A stretch of 64,000 nucleotides of DNA from CAZJBS01 sp964544475 (GTDB lineage: Bacteria; CLD3; SB21): positions 1 to 64,000 of the forward strand of contig CAZJBS010000005.1 of assembly GCA_964544475.1 (NCBI GenBank). Reading direction: 5' to 3'. A program made the position numbers and the translations under genes. Positions 35,541 through 44,348 of this stretch are shown in pieces (position 1 is the stretch's first letter; each line of letters starts with the position of its first letter). The notes beneath the pieces were generated by a model that was not told where the DNA came from, did no database searches, and was given only the letters and a program-made list of their open reading frames with translations.

Positions 35541-35975
35541 TCATGGCTCGCTCACTTCCAGCGTGGCGACGTAATCCGATGGATCCGCGGGTCCAGGGAT
35601 CTCCGGATACGGATTCAGCGCATTAAGGCTCACGCCGTATTCGAAACACGGCACCGGCTGACCGAGGTGCTCTGTGTTGAGTTCCAGCGTGATGGGCCCG
35701 GCCTCGCTGGATCAGGCCGTGACCAGGATTCGCGCCCGGCCCTCCCACACGCACAACACGGTCTTCGGACACCGCGACTCTTCGGGTACCTGTTCGAAAT
35801 ACAAATGCAGATCCGTTCCCTTTACGATGACTTCCGTGCCCCACGGTAGATCAAACGGAACAAATAAAGCCGGTTGCGCGTCAGCTTTTCCCAGCGGACG
35901 GTTGGAAAGCTGAACCCCTGAATCACAACCGGCTATCATGATCGTCAAAAGCATGAAGCAAAGACCGTTTTTCAT
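35541..35975 (-). pseudogene. Lipoprotein gene interrupted by an in-frame TGA
   Basis: The first 87 codons encode a lipoprotein (MKNGLCFMLLTIMIAGCDSG, lipobox IAGC) with a domain containing SRCPKTVLCVWEGRARILVTA. A TGA at 35712-35714 stops it, but the same frame stays open for another 56 codons with normal codon use, encoding SSEAGPITLELNTEHLGQP and ending YVATLEVSEP at TGA 35541. The continued frame looks like the natural second half of the protein, so this is a nonsense-interrupted gene, a read-through gene or a base error. A seven-base stem starts directly after the TGA. The ATG overlaps the upstream lipoprotein stop (ATGA). Confidence 0.7.
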
Positions 35976-36313
35976 AAGACCTCCCCGCCTTCAGGCTGTT
36001 CGTTGATTTCGTCTTGAATATCCGTCAGGTAAATAATCCGGCCCCACATGTGAATGGAAGCGATTTCCACGTCGGTATTGCCCGAAAACCGCACGCGCCG
36101 TCCGTCCTGGTGGAAGGACCTGTCAAGATTGATCGGGTCGTAGTTGACGCCGTCGTCGCCGATGATTGCATAGAATCCGCCTTCCAGGTCCTGGTACCGG
36201 ACCACGCCCGTCGTCGAAACGTGTTTGGAAAAAGACAAAGGATCGTTGTCGTTTTGATCCAGACAAGAGCAGAGTGTCAATAGTAAGATGGAAACCGTCA
36301 CGCGCAGGGTCAT
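35972..36313 (-). CDS. Hypothetical lipoprotein
   Basis: A 113-residue lipoprotein: MTLRVTVSILLLTLCSC ends in a cysteine with an LCSC lipobox. The mature part (VVRYQDLEGGFYAIIGDDG, then DPINLDRSFHQDGRRVRFSG and SIHMWGRIIYLTDI) looks like a small beta-rich domain common in secreted proteins of this kind of bacterium; I have no family name. ATG at 36313 is chosen, with AAAGGGA upstream; the longer frame to 36370 lacks a signal. It overlaps the interrupted lipoprotein gene by four bases, forming a two-gene unit behind a structured leader. Confidence 0.72.
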   Translation of the reverse strand: MTLRVTVSILLLTLCSCLDQNDNDPLSFSKHVSTTGVVRYQDLEGGFYAIIGDDGVNYDPINLDRSFHQDGRRVRFSGNTDVEIASIHMWGRIIYLTDIQDEINEQPEGGEVL

Positions 36314-36480
36314 GGCCAGTCCCTTTTCATGCTGAAGTCGTTCCAAAAAAAACGCGCAGGAGAGGACCAACTGGCCTCTCCTGTTCGTGAGGAGAGAAAG
36401 AGAGAGGAAGAGAGAGAAAATTTTTTAAGGCCGCGTTTGAGGCGCATGGGACGATGTTTCGTTTGCTTCGTTGCCTTCAA
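36310..36480 (-). CDS. Possible 56-codon leader ORF
   Basis: A frame starting TTG at 36480 with GGAGGT nine bases upstream runs to a TGA at 36310-36312, which overlaps the ATG of the lipoprotein gene (ATGA). The product is basic at the start (MKATKQTKHRPMRLKRGLKK) and then serine/leucine-rich from a CT-repeat tract, so it may be a translated leader rather than a functional protein. An internal ATG lies at 36447. It is called mainly for the ribosome binding site and the stop/start coupling. Confidence 0.3.
   Translation of the reverse strand: MKATKQTKHRPMRLKRGLKKFSLSSSLFLSSRTGEASWSSPARFFWNDFSMKRDWP
36345..36382 (-). terminator. Intrinsic-terminator-like hairpin in the lipoprotein leader
   Basis: On the minus strand AGGAGAGG and CCTCTCCT form a perfect eight-base stem with a nine-base loop, followed after GCGCG by eight Us. 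No minus-strand gene lies upstream that would need a terminator, and it is 32 bases before the lipoprotein ATG, so attenuation of that operon is possible. Confidence 0.55.
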
Positions 36481-36486
36481 AAACGA

Positions 36487-36543
36487 GTTACCTCCATCGC
36501 TGGTCGAGTGATCCGTGTCCTTGGTCCGGACGACGGAGGTAAC
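36487..36543 (-). promoter_or_regulatory. Inverted repeat sequestering a Shine-Dalgarno sequence
   Basis: On the minus strand GTTACCTCCGTCG (36543-36531) pairs with CGATGGAGGTAAC (36499-36487) at 12 of 13 positions. The 3' arm contains GGAGGT, placed nine bases before a TTG start at 36480, so the folded RNA would hide this ribosome binding site. The 31-base interior holds a further small stem, GTCC/GGAC. Confidence 0.45.
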
Positions 36544-36567
36544 TGCCGGTCATACAAACAGCCGTCT

Positions 36568-36823
36568 ATGTCGGTGAGCCGGTGCAGGCTAATCACCTAT
36601 CTGGTTATTAGTTTCGGCCTTCCCGGCGGCTGTTCCCCTGAACCCCCTTTTCGCATCGGCGAAAATTCCCGATAAAGCCCCTGATGCCTTTGTGAATGTC
36701 ACTACCGTGGTCATCAGGTTGAAATCTCCTTCTGCGAAAGTCAAACATTGTGTGCTGAATCAATTCTGGCAAAATTGTAGATCAAAAAGCGTTCCAGAAT
36801 TTGTCATACGCGTAAATTCTGAT
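36568..36823 (+). pseudogene. Possible frameshifted small lipoprotein remnant
   Basis: ATG at 36568 opens MSVSRCRLITYLVISFGLPG followed by GC, a lipoprotein-like signal ending in a cysteine, but stops at 36673-36675 after 35 codons. A one-base shift at about 36670 restores a frame reading DKAPDAFVNVTTVVIRLKSP and onward to a TGA near 36823. The two parts could be one broken gene. There is no homology evidence, and the call is weak. Confidence 0.25.
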
Positions 36824-36871
36824 TAATCAGGATGGAAGCGATCCCCTTCAATCACAAAAATTCAAATTTCA

Positions 36872-36908
36872 TTATCGATTTTCCGATGGTGTATCGGCGG
36901 ATCGATAA
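36872..36908. other. Palindromic hairpin upstream of the FISUMP gene
   Basis: TTATCGATTTTCCGAT and ATCGGCGGATCGATAA are complementary at 13 of 16 positions around the five-base loop GGTGT. It lies 34 bases before the candidate promoter and may be an operator or a structure left from a terminator. Confidence 0.35.
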
Positions 36909-36941
36909 TAATGCTGTCGAAAGCACCTTCCCGGAGCGTGT

Positions 36942-36970
36942 TTGCTTTCATGCCATGCAATGAGTACATT
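36942..36970 (+). promoter_or_regulatory. Candidate promoter for the FISUMP lipoprotein gene
   Basis: TTGCTT (36942-36947) and TACATT (36965-36970) are 17 bases apart, about 58 bases before the ATG at 37029. The elements match the sigma-70 pattern moderately. Confidence 0.4.
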
Positions 36971-37028
36971 TGGCCAAGCTTAAACTCCCTGCGCAAACGA
37001 TCCAACAAAATACAGAAAGGAACACACC

Positions 37029-38009
37029 ATGAAACATGTGCTGGTCCTCCTGTCTATTCCCATGGTGATCATCTTTGTGGCTTCATGCGGAGATGATTCA
37101 GATGAAAAAGACCAAGTGACCGTGGAAACCAACGCCATCACTTCCATCACGGCCACAACAGCAACGGGGGGAGGCGAAGTGACAGCAGAAGTGGACATTA
37201 CGGCCAGAGGCGTGTGCTGGAGTTCTTCATCCAATCCCACGGTGTCGGATAGTAAGACAACAGATGGAACGGGAACGGGCGTTTTTGCCAGTGCCATCAC
37301 GGGTTTGTCACCCGCTACCGACTACTTCGTAAGGGCATATGCGACAAGCGCATCCGGAACATACTACGGTTCTCAGGTCACTTTCACAACAGCCGACACA
37401 GGCGGGACGGTCACTGATATCGATGGCAATGTGTACCATACTGTCACAATTGGCACACAAGTGTGGATGGTCGAAAACCTGAACGTGACGAGGTTTCGTA
37501 ATGGGGATGCCATCCCCAACATAACGGACGGGCTGGCTTGGGCTGATCTGACGACGCCGGCGTACTGCAACTACGCGAACAACTCCGCCAACGCATCGAC
37601 GTACGGACGGCTTTACAACTGGTACGCCGCTGCCGACGAGCGCCATCTCGCCCCGACCGGATGGCATGTGGCGGCCAACGCCGATTGGGAAACATTGGTT
37701 ACGTTTTTGGGAGGTGCGACGGTGGCCGGAGGCAAGATGAAAGAAACCGGCACGGTCCATTGGGAAACACCCAATACCGGGGCCACCAATGAAAGTGGAT
37801 TTACGGCTTTGGCAGGCGGCATGCGGTACCGCGGCGGCAGTGACAATTTCAGCTGGCTTGGCACCAATGGCTACTGGTGGTCGGCCACGGAACAAGATCC
37901 GACGTTTGCGTGGTACCGTTATCTCAGGTCCAACAGTACGGCCATCAATGAGTATACGTCTTCATATCACAAAGCATACGGTTTCAGCGTCAGGTGTGTG
38001 AAGGATTGA
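37029..38009 (+). CDS. FISUMP-domain lipoprotein
   Basis: A 326-residue lipoprotein: MKHVLVLLSIPMVIIFVASC ends in a VASC lipobox. Residues about 28-120 resemble the fibronectin-like module that often precedes FISUMP domains (TARGVCWSSSSNPT, SPATDYFVRAYATSASGTYYG). The C-terminal 200 residues are the Fibrobacter succinogenes major paralogous domain: DIDGNVYHTVTIGTQVWMVE, YGRLYNWYAA, APTGWHVAANADWETL, GYWWSATE and FSVRCVKD. The function of the domain is unknown; it is exported and surface-linked in FCB bacteria. AAAGGA lies nine bases before the ATG. Confidence 0.9.
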   Translation: MKHVLVLLSIPMVIIFVASCGDDSDEKDQVTVETNAITSITATTATGGGEVTAEVDITARGVCWSSSSNPTVSDSKTTDGTGTGVFASAITGLSPATDYFVRAYATSASGTYYGSQVTFTTADTGGTVTDIDGNVYHTVTIGTQVWMVENLNVTRFRNGDAIPNITDGLAWADLTTPAYCNYANNSANASTYGRLYNWYAAADERHLAPTGWHVAANADWETLVTFLGGATVAGGKMKETGTVHWETPNTGATNESGFTALAGGMRYRGGSDNFSWLGTNGYWWSATEQDPTFAWYRYLRSNSTAINEYTSSYHKAYGFSVRCVKD

Positions 38010-38377
38010 CGGCTGAATTCCTGAACATAGTTCCCGTACTTCCGTCGGCCGACATCGCGAGGGATGTGGTCTGGTACAGAGAGAAAACAGGTTTTGAAGC
38101 CTGTTTTTCAAACGCGATGTATGCCGTTCTGTACAGGGATGAACTGAGTCTGCACTTGCAATGGCACGCCGACACGGAAAACGATCCGTTGCTCGGTGGA
38201 TCGGTCGTCAGAATATTCGTAAGGAATATCAAGCCGTTGTTTGATGAATTCGTCAGACGGGGCACCGTGACCCCGGAGGCTTACCGGCCTGATACGCCCT
38301 GGCAAACGAATGAATTCGGATTTCATGATTTGAACAAGAACGCCATTTTTATTGTGGAAGATATGGTCGCCACGTAA
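37994..38377 (+). CDS. VOC superfamily (glyoxalase/bleomycin resistance-like) protein
   Basis: A 127-residue single VOC module: EFLNIVPVLPSADIARDVVW opens the first beta-alpha-beta unit, LSLHLQWHAD and GGSVVRIFVRNIKPLFDEFV follow, and it closes with EFGFHDLNKNAIFIVED, where the histidine and glutamate of metal-binding members would sit. The activity is not predictable. The GTG at 37994 overlaps the FISUMP stop by 16 bases; a TTG at 38006 is an equally plausible start. It converges with lhr. Confidence 0.75.
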   Translation: MCEGLTAEFLNIVPVLPSADIARDVVWYREKTGFEACFSNAMYAVLYRDELSLHLQWHADTENDPLLGGSVVRIFVRNIKPLFDEFVRRGTVTPEAYRPDTPWQTNEFGFHDLNKNAIFIVEDMVAT

Positions 38378-38392
38378 ACCGGGCCGCCCGCC

Positions 38393-41300
38393 TTATCCAA
38401 TGCCCTTCCCCAAATAGGCCTTCAATCTTGGCGGCACGCGCCTCTGGACAAGCGCATTTTGCAGAGACCACCGGTCCGAATCCACGACGGAGTTCATGAA
38501 CTCAATCTCCCCGCCCTGCATCACCGCCACCACGATACCGTCCTTGTATAGCACGCGATTGCCGGCAAGGGATGCCACCTTGTCGCCCTGGGGCAAAACG
38601 CCGTGTAAATTAAGCGGGTCGGTCGCGCTGATCGAGATCGTCTGGCCGGTGGGTGTTTCCTTCCGGATGGCGCGCAATTTCGTCACGGCCTCCGGCAGGG
38701 CGTATTGTTCGCCCCACACGCCATCCACAAAACGCCCGCCGCGGATTTCTCCGCGTGCTTCGAGCGTGCGGTACACGCGCAGAAGTTCCCGCCACGGCGG
38801 CGCGATGTTTTCGCGCTCAGTCAACCGCCGGAAGACAACCCCGTATCTCTGCAAGAGCGTCCGCGCGATGAGTTCCCTGAGCGCCTCCGGATTCTGTTCC
38901 TCCGTCTTCTCCACCGCGGACCAGCGGCCGGCCTGTTCCATGCTGAATGGAATTTTATGGCGTCGGGCCTGGCCCTGCGACCGGTATTTCTGCGGCACCA
39001 GGAGCGCCCGCAACCCGGCAAAACTGTCCGAAGATACCCGTCCCGCCGAAACCAATTCCGCCAGCGACTCTTCCACATGGCTTTTCAGAAGGCCCGTACG
39101 CCGGACGATCTCATCAAAAAACGACGCGCCGCGTTCGCGCAGGAACTCCAACACCTGGCTGGCGGGATTCGCCAATTCGGCGTTTCCGTTTTGATGGAGC
39201 GTCTGCCACAGTCCCAGATGGGCGCGTGACACCAGCATGATCGGTGTGCCCTTGACGGGACCGCTTCCGCCTGCGCCCGCTCGGAACCTGCCCCACGCCG
39301 TTTTGCCGGACAGGCATGCCATATCGAGCCACGCGTAGTCGTAATCGGCAAGACGGGCCGGCAGAATGTCGCCTTCCCATGCCGCGGCCGGCGCTTCGTA
39401 ACCTTCCAATTGACGCAGAACGACGGCCAGCGATTCCGGCCCTTCCGGCTGTTGGCCGTGCTCCATCCGGTGCCAGGCAAAAAGATATCTCAAGAAATCC
39501 GCCGCCGATACGGGCTCAATTTCTTTNNNNNNNNNNNNNNNNNNNNNNNNNNNNNNNNNNNNNNNNNNNNNNNNNNNNNNNNNNNNNNNNNNNNNNNNNN
39601 NNNNNNNNNNNNNNNNNNNNNNNNNNGCCAGGCAAAAAGATATCTCAAGAAATCCGCCGCCGATACGGGCTCAATTTCTTTTCGGAGTTTGTCGAGTGTC
39701 CCACGATGAATTCTCGCCAGCAGGCGGCGTTCACACCACTCGGTCGCGCTGACGCCGGGCCGGTATTGCCCACGGAACACAAATCCTTCATTTTCGAGCG
39801 CTGCCAACGCCGCATCAATGGCCGTATCGGCAAGACCCATGGCGGATGCGATGTCGCGGGACGTCACGGGCCCAAGCCCTTCTAGCCGGCCCCGCACGAT
39901 TTCCACCAGCGCCATGTCGGACGACCATTCCCTTAACAAATAGGCCGGAGGAACGGTGACATCGCCGGTCAGATGGGCCGATGGATAAACCGCTTTGAAT
40001 AACGGCCACGTTTCGACGGCAATCCAGAACCGCGTCTCAGAAGTCTCCACAACCGTCGCCCGCCGGGAAGTAACGAGTTCATCAAATAGCCGCATCCACC
40101 CGCCGCGCTTCAATTCCGATTCGGTCAGAAATCCCAGCCACATCAGCGCTTCGTGCAATTCGTCGGCCGTTTCCGCCTCCGGCCACGCCTGCTCCTGCAC
40201 CGAACGAATGACGGCGGGATCGAGTTGGGCGAGGTCCGTCGCCTCGGACAGATCGAGCCAGCTTCGTCCCGCGACCGCCCGCGAGCGTCGTTCCTCCAGC
40301 GGCGCATCGTCGAGAAAGGCGTACGGCCGGGCGTTCAGAATTTCCTGCGCCATCGGCGAGGGTTCCCGGAGATCTTTCGCGATAAGGCGTATCTTCTGAT
40401 TTTCAATGCGCGTGAGCAGGCGCTCGAGGCCTTCGATGTCCATCGCTTCCGTGAGGCAGTCATGTATCGTCTGCTGCACGAGAGGGTGATCGGGCACTTC
40501 ACGGTCCCCGGATATGTTCTCCAGACAGGCCAGCTGATCCGGGAAAACGAGCGCGACGAGATCCTGCGCATTCATGCGCTGAAGCTGGGCCGGGACGCGC
40601 TTGCCGTTGCGGCGCCGCAGGAACGCGAGAGAACGCGCGGCGTTCCATCGCCATCGGGATTCGAACATCGGCGCATCGAACAGGGCCTGCACCAGGATGG
40701 ACCGGACGGTTTTCGAATGGAGGTACGTATAGACCTCGTCGAGTGGAAAGCTGTGCGTGGAGCCCAGCGACATCATGATGGCGTCTTCATTGGCGGCGGC
40801 CTGCAATTCGAAATTGAACTGGCGGCAGAACCGTTTTCGCAACGACAAACCCCACGCGCGGTTGATCCGGCTGCCGTACGGCGAATGGATGACAAGGTGC
40901 ATGTCGCCGGCTTCGTCGAAGAACCGCTCCATGACAAGCTGGTCCTGTGTGGGTATCGCGCCGAGGGCGATCTTTGAAAGCGTCACGTACGTCGCCAATT
41001 GTTCGGCCGCGGCGTCACCAAGACCGATTTCCGTCTTCAGCCAGGCGACGGCCGGCGCCAACCGGCGTTGAATCGAAGCTTCATCGGACGCCGTCTCGAC
41101 GCCAAGTTCATCGGCCTCGCCGAATCGCGATGACAGTTCGTCGCGCAGTTGGGCCACGGCGAAGGACAATTCGTCGGTACGGCCGGGCGCCTCGCCGAGC
41201 CAGAACGGAATACTCGGCGGCGCTTCCCCCGCATCGACCACGCGCACAAACCCGTTGCCGATCTTAACGATCTGCCAGGATTTGTTGGCCAGCTGGAATA

Positions 41301-42912
41301 CGTCGCCGGCCATGCTCTCAATGGCGTAGTCTTCATTGAGCGAGCCGATGAACGTGTTGCTTGGCTCAAGAATGACGTCATAGTCGAACAGGTCGGGAAT
41401 GGCGCCGCCGTTCATGATGGCGGCCAGCCGCGCCCCGCGCCGCGCGCGAAGTTGTTGGTTCACCGCATCGTGGTGCAGATACGCCCCGCTGCGCCCGCGT
41501 CGATGGGTGAATCCATTCGCCAGCATGGTGATGATGTCGTCGAATTCCCTGCGCGTCATATCCCGGTACGGATAGGCCCGCCTCATCCGATCGAAGAGTT
41601 CGCTTTCGCCGGACGCTTCCATCGCCATCTCGGCGACGATTTGCTGGGAGAGGATGTCCAGGGGTTTCTGCGGAATGACCAGACGATCGAGCTCCCCGCG
41701 ACGGACAGCGTCCATCACGGCCGCGCATTCCACGAGTTCATCCCGGCTCAACGGGAAAAGGCGGCCTTTGGGCGTGCCGGCGATGGTGTGGCCCGAACGG
41801 CCGACCCGTTGGAGGAACGTGGCGATGGATTTAGGCGAACCCAATTGACAGACGAGATCGACCGATCCAATGTCGATACCCAATTCGAGGGAGGCCGTCG
41901 CCACCAGTGCGCGCAGGCTTCCGGCTTTGAGCCGTTGTTCGGCGTCGAGGCGATGGTCTTTTGACATGCTGCCGTGGTGGCCTGCGACGGCCTCCGCCCC
42001 GAGCCGTTCACGCAGTTGATACGAAATGCGTTCCGACATTTTCCGCGTATTGACAAAAACCAGCGTCGTGCGGTGCTCCAGGATCAACTGAACGAGGCGG
42101 TCGTACACCTCCTCCCAGACTTCCATCGCCATGACGGCGCCGAGCGGCGAGCGCGGCACTTCCATCGCCAGGTCCCACCGTCGCGTATGCCCGGTATTGA
42201 CAATGGCGCAATCGTTGCGACCATCGCCGACGCCGGTCAGAAACAACGCCACTTCGTCGATCGGTTTCTGCGTCGCCGACAAACCGATCCGTACGAAAGG
42301 ACGGCCGGTGACCCGCTCGAGACGCTCCAGTGACAGCGACAGGTGGGAACCCCGCTTGTCACGAACAAGGGCGTGAATTTCGTCGACCATCACGGTGTGT
42401 ACGCCGGACAGCATTTTCCGGCCGCTTTCACTCGTCAACAGCAGGAAAAGCGATTCGGGCGTCGTTACGAGAATGTGAGGAGGATGCTTCGTCATGGCCG
42501 TACGATCGGACGGTTTCGTGTCCCCGGTTCGAACCATCACGCGAATCCGTACATCCGGCAGGCCGGCTGATTTCAGTTGTTCACGAATGCCCTCAATCGG
42601 ACGCTGGAGGTTTTTTTCAATATCGTTGCTGAGGGCCTTGAGAGGGGAAACATAGACGATTTGCGTCCGATCGGCCAACGTTCCGTTCAGGCCCAGCACA
42701 ACGAAATCGTTGATAGCGGCCAGGAAAGCCGCCAGCGTTTTGCCCGACCCGGTCGGCGCCGCAATCAATGTGTGGCGGCGTTGCCGGATGGCCGGCCAGG
42801 CCAACGATTGGATTTCGGTTGGGTGAGGAAATTCACCCAAAAACCACCTGGCAACGGCCGGGTGGAATTCCGAAAGCGCATTCGGTGATGGTGAAGTCAT
42901 TGGAGACAACAT
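38393..42912 (-). CDS. lhr: Large helicase-related protein Lhr (ATP-dependent DNA helicase), interrupted by an assembly gap
   Basis: Superfamily 2 helicase that unwinds DNA and RNA-DNA hybrids in repair. The N-terminal core shows LIAAPTGSGKTLAAF (Walker A), VSPLKALSNDI, TTPESLFLLL, MVDEIHALVRDKRGSHLSL (DEIH), SATQKPIDE, ATASLELGIDIGSVDLV and QRVGRSGH; the winged-helix and Lhr C-terminal domains follow. The coding frame meets 100 Ns at 39527-39626, but the 55 bases on each side (39472-39526 and 39627-39681) are identical. Removing the Ns and one copy joins the frame, giving about 1454 residues, the usual Lhr size. It is therefore one intact gene. ATG at 42900 is an alternative start. Confidence 0.95.
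39527..39626. other. Scaffold gap of 100 Ns
   Basis: A run of exactly 100 Ns inside lhr. The bases before it (39472-39526) and after it (39627-39681) are the same 55-base sequence, so the contigs overlap and no real bases are missing. An overlap of 55 fits a de Bruijn assembler run with k = 55. Confidence 0.95.
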
Positions 42913-42990
42913 TCAATACGCACGTGAACGTCGCGGACAACGGCAAACATTAGCTTGAAACCCACGTATTAATTGACAAACTTAACCGCC

Positions 42991-44088
42991 ATGAACACGA
43001 AATCCAACAAAAAAGAACCGCGCATCTTTGACACGTTGCGCCGTGACATCCAGCACGGGGACTTTCTTGACAACTTCCGCCGTGAACTTCGAGAGCTGCA
43101 GGCCTTCTACATCACGGATGAGCAACGCGATCGTGTGAAGCGGCGGATGTGGCTGTATCGTTCTTTTTACTATGCCCTGTGGATTCTCAAGAGCCTGTTT
43201 TTCCACCTGACGCCGACGCGGCGGATACTCCTGGTGGCCGGAATTATTATGGTGTGGTCCGAGAGCCGTTTTGTGATTGAGGAAGTGTCCTTCAGTTTCA
43301 ACTTCGGTGCGCTGGGCGGTTTGGCCGTTTTTCTGGTTTTGCTTTTGGAATTGAAAGACAAACTCCTGGCCCATGACGAACTGGCGGCGGGACGCACGAT
43401 TCAAAACGCGCTCATGCCTCCGCGATCTCCCGAATTCGGGGGATGGTCGCTGTGGTTGTACACCATGTCGGCGAATGACGTCGGCGGCGATCTCGTGGAT
43501 TTCCTGCGTATCGATGACCGGCGCGGTTGCGTCGTCATGGCGGACATGGCAGGCAAGGGTCTGCGCGCCGCCTTGCTGACCGCCAAATTGCAGGCGACAA
43601 TCCGCGCGCTTGCGGCGGACCACTCCGATCCGGCCGCCCTCTGCGGCAAGGTCAATGCCATCTTTCATCGCGACGGGCTGCCCAATATGTTCGCTTCGCT
43701 GTTGTACGCCGAACTGTCAAACCACACCGGCGACATCCGGTTTGTCAATGCCGGCCATCTCCCGCCCCTGTTGCTCTCGGCCGAAGGTGTTCATGAACTC
43801 CCGAAGGGCGAACTCGCATTGGGTCTGTCAAGAAACGCCGTCTACCATTCCAGACACCACACGTTGAAAGCCGGCGAAGTGTTTTTTGCCTTTTCCGACG
43901 GCCTGACCGAGGCCCGCAACGAGGCCGGGGAGTTTTTTGGCGCTGAGAGACTGCTCGCTCTCTTGACTGAAATTCGAGCGAATCCCGCGTCCACGATTGG
44001 AGAAATCACTGTTTCGCAGGTGCTTCGCTTTACCGGGAATACTCGTCCGAATGACGACTTGTCGATTCTGATAGCAAAAAAAATGTAG
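42991..44088 (+). CDS. PP2C-type serine phosphatase, RsbU/SpoIIE family
   Basis: A 365-residue membrane-associated phosphatase. Two or three hydrophobic segments (about residues 55-72, 80-95 and 98-118) precede a PPM phosphatase domain with metal-site motifs ANDVGGDLVDFL (about 157), VMADMAGKGLRAALLTAKLQ (about 177), FVNAGHLPPLLL, FAFSDGLTEARN and NDDLSILI. Such enzymes dephosphorylate anti-anti-sigma factors or produce signalling output; no partner kinase or STAS protein is adjacent. ATG at 42991 is preferred to TTG at 42973; neither has a clear ribosome binding site. It is divergent from lhr. Confidence 0.9.
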   Translation: MNTKSNKKEPRIFDTLRRDIQHGDFLDNFRRELRELQAFYITDEQRDRVKRRMWLYRSFYYALWILKSLFFHLTPTRRILLVAGIIMVWSESRFVIEEVSFSFNFGALGGLAVFLVLLLELKDKLLAHDELAAGRTIQNALMPPRSPEFGGWSLWLYTMSANDVGGDLVDFLRIDDRRGCVVMADMAGKGLRAALLTAKLQATIRALAADHSDPAALCGKVNAIFHRDGLPNMFASLLYAELSNHTGDIRFVNAGHLPPLLLSAEGVHELPKGELALGLSRNAVYHSRHHTLKAGEVFFAFSDGLTEARNEAGEFFGAERLLALLTEIRANPASTIGEITVSQVLRFTGNTRPNDDLSILIAKKM

Positions 44089-44348
44089 CGAAAGCCCCAC
44101 ACTGCTCCGGTTGCGTCTCTGGTGCTGATTCTGGATGCCGGCATTTCCAAATTGGCGAATACGATCATATCTGTTCTCCCATCACTATTCCTCCTGTTGC
44201 CCTGTAAAACATCTTGAATCCCGCCGTATTCCGCGGTACATTATGACGGTTCTTTGACAAGCGCGATTCCAATGTTCTTTGCATAAACGAACCCATCGTT
44301 TAGGTTCCGCCCAGAGCGGACGTTCACCTTAACCTCAAGGAGGATGTC
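44089..44348. other. 260-base intergenic region
   Basis: No gene is seen. It contains two GTTCTTTG octamers 25 bases apart (44249 and 44274), the first extending into TTGACA; no good -10 hexamer follows at the right distance. An AAGGAGG ribosome binding site just precedes the next start. Confidence 0.4.

Larger units (their letters stand above)
36314..37028. other. 715-base region without a firm gene
   Basis: Between the minus-strand lipoprotein operon and the plus-strand FISUMP gene. From left to right it holds the terminator-like hairpin, a purine-rich (GA-repeat) tract at about 36388-36420, the possible leader ORF, the 57-base inverted repeat, a possible broken lipoprotein gene (36568-36823), an AT-rich stretch with a 37-base hairpin (36872-36908) and a candidate promoter for the FISUMP gene. 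Confidence 0.6.

Noticed and set aside
35712..35714. Alternative genetic code with TGA as a sense codon
   Set aside because: TGA ends many other genes in the window in overlapping ATGA junctions, so the code is standard.
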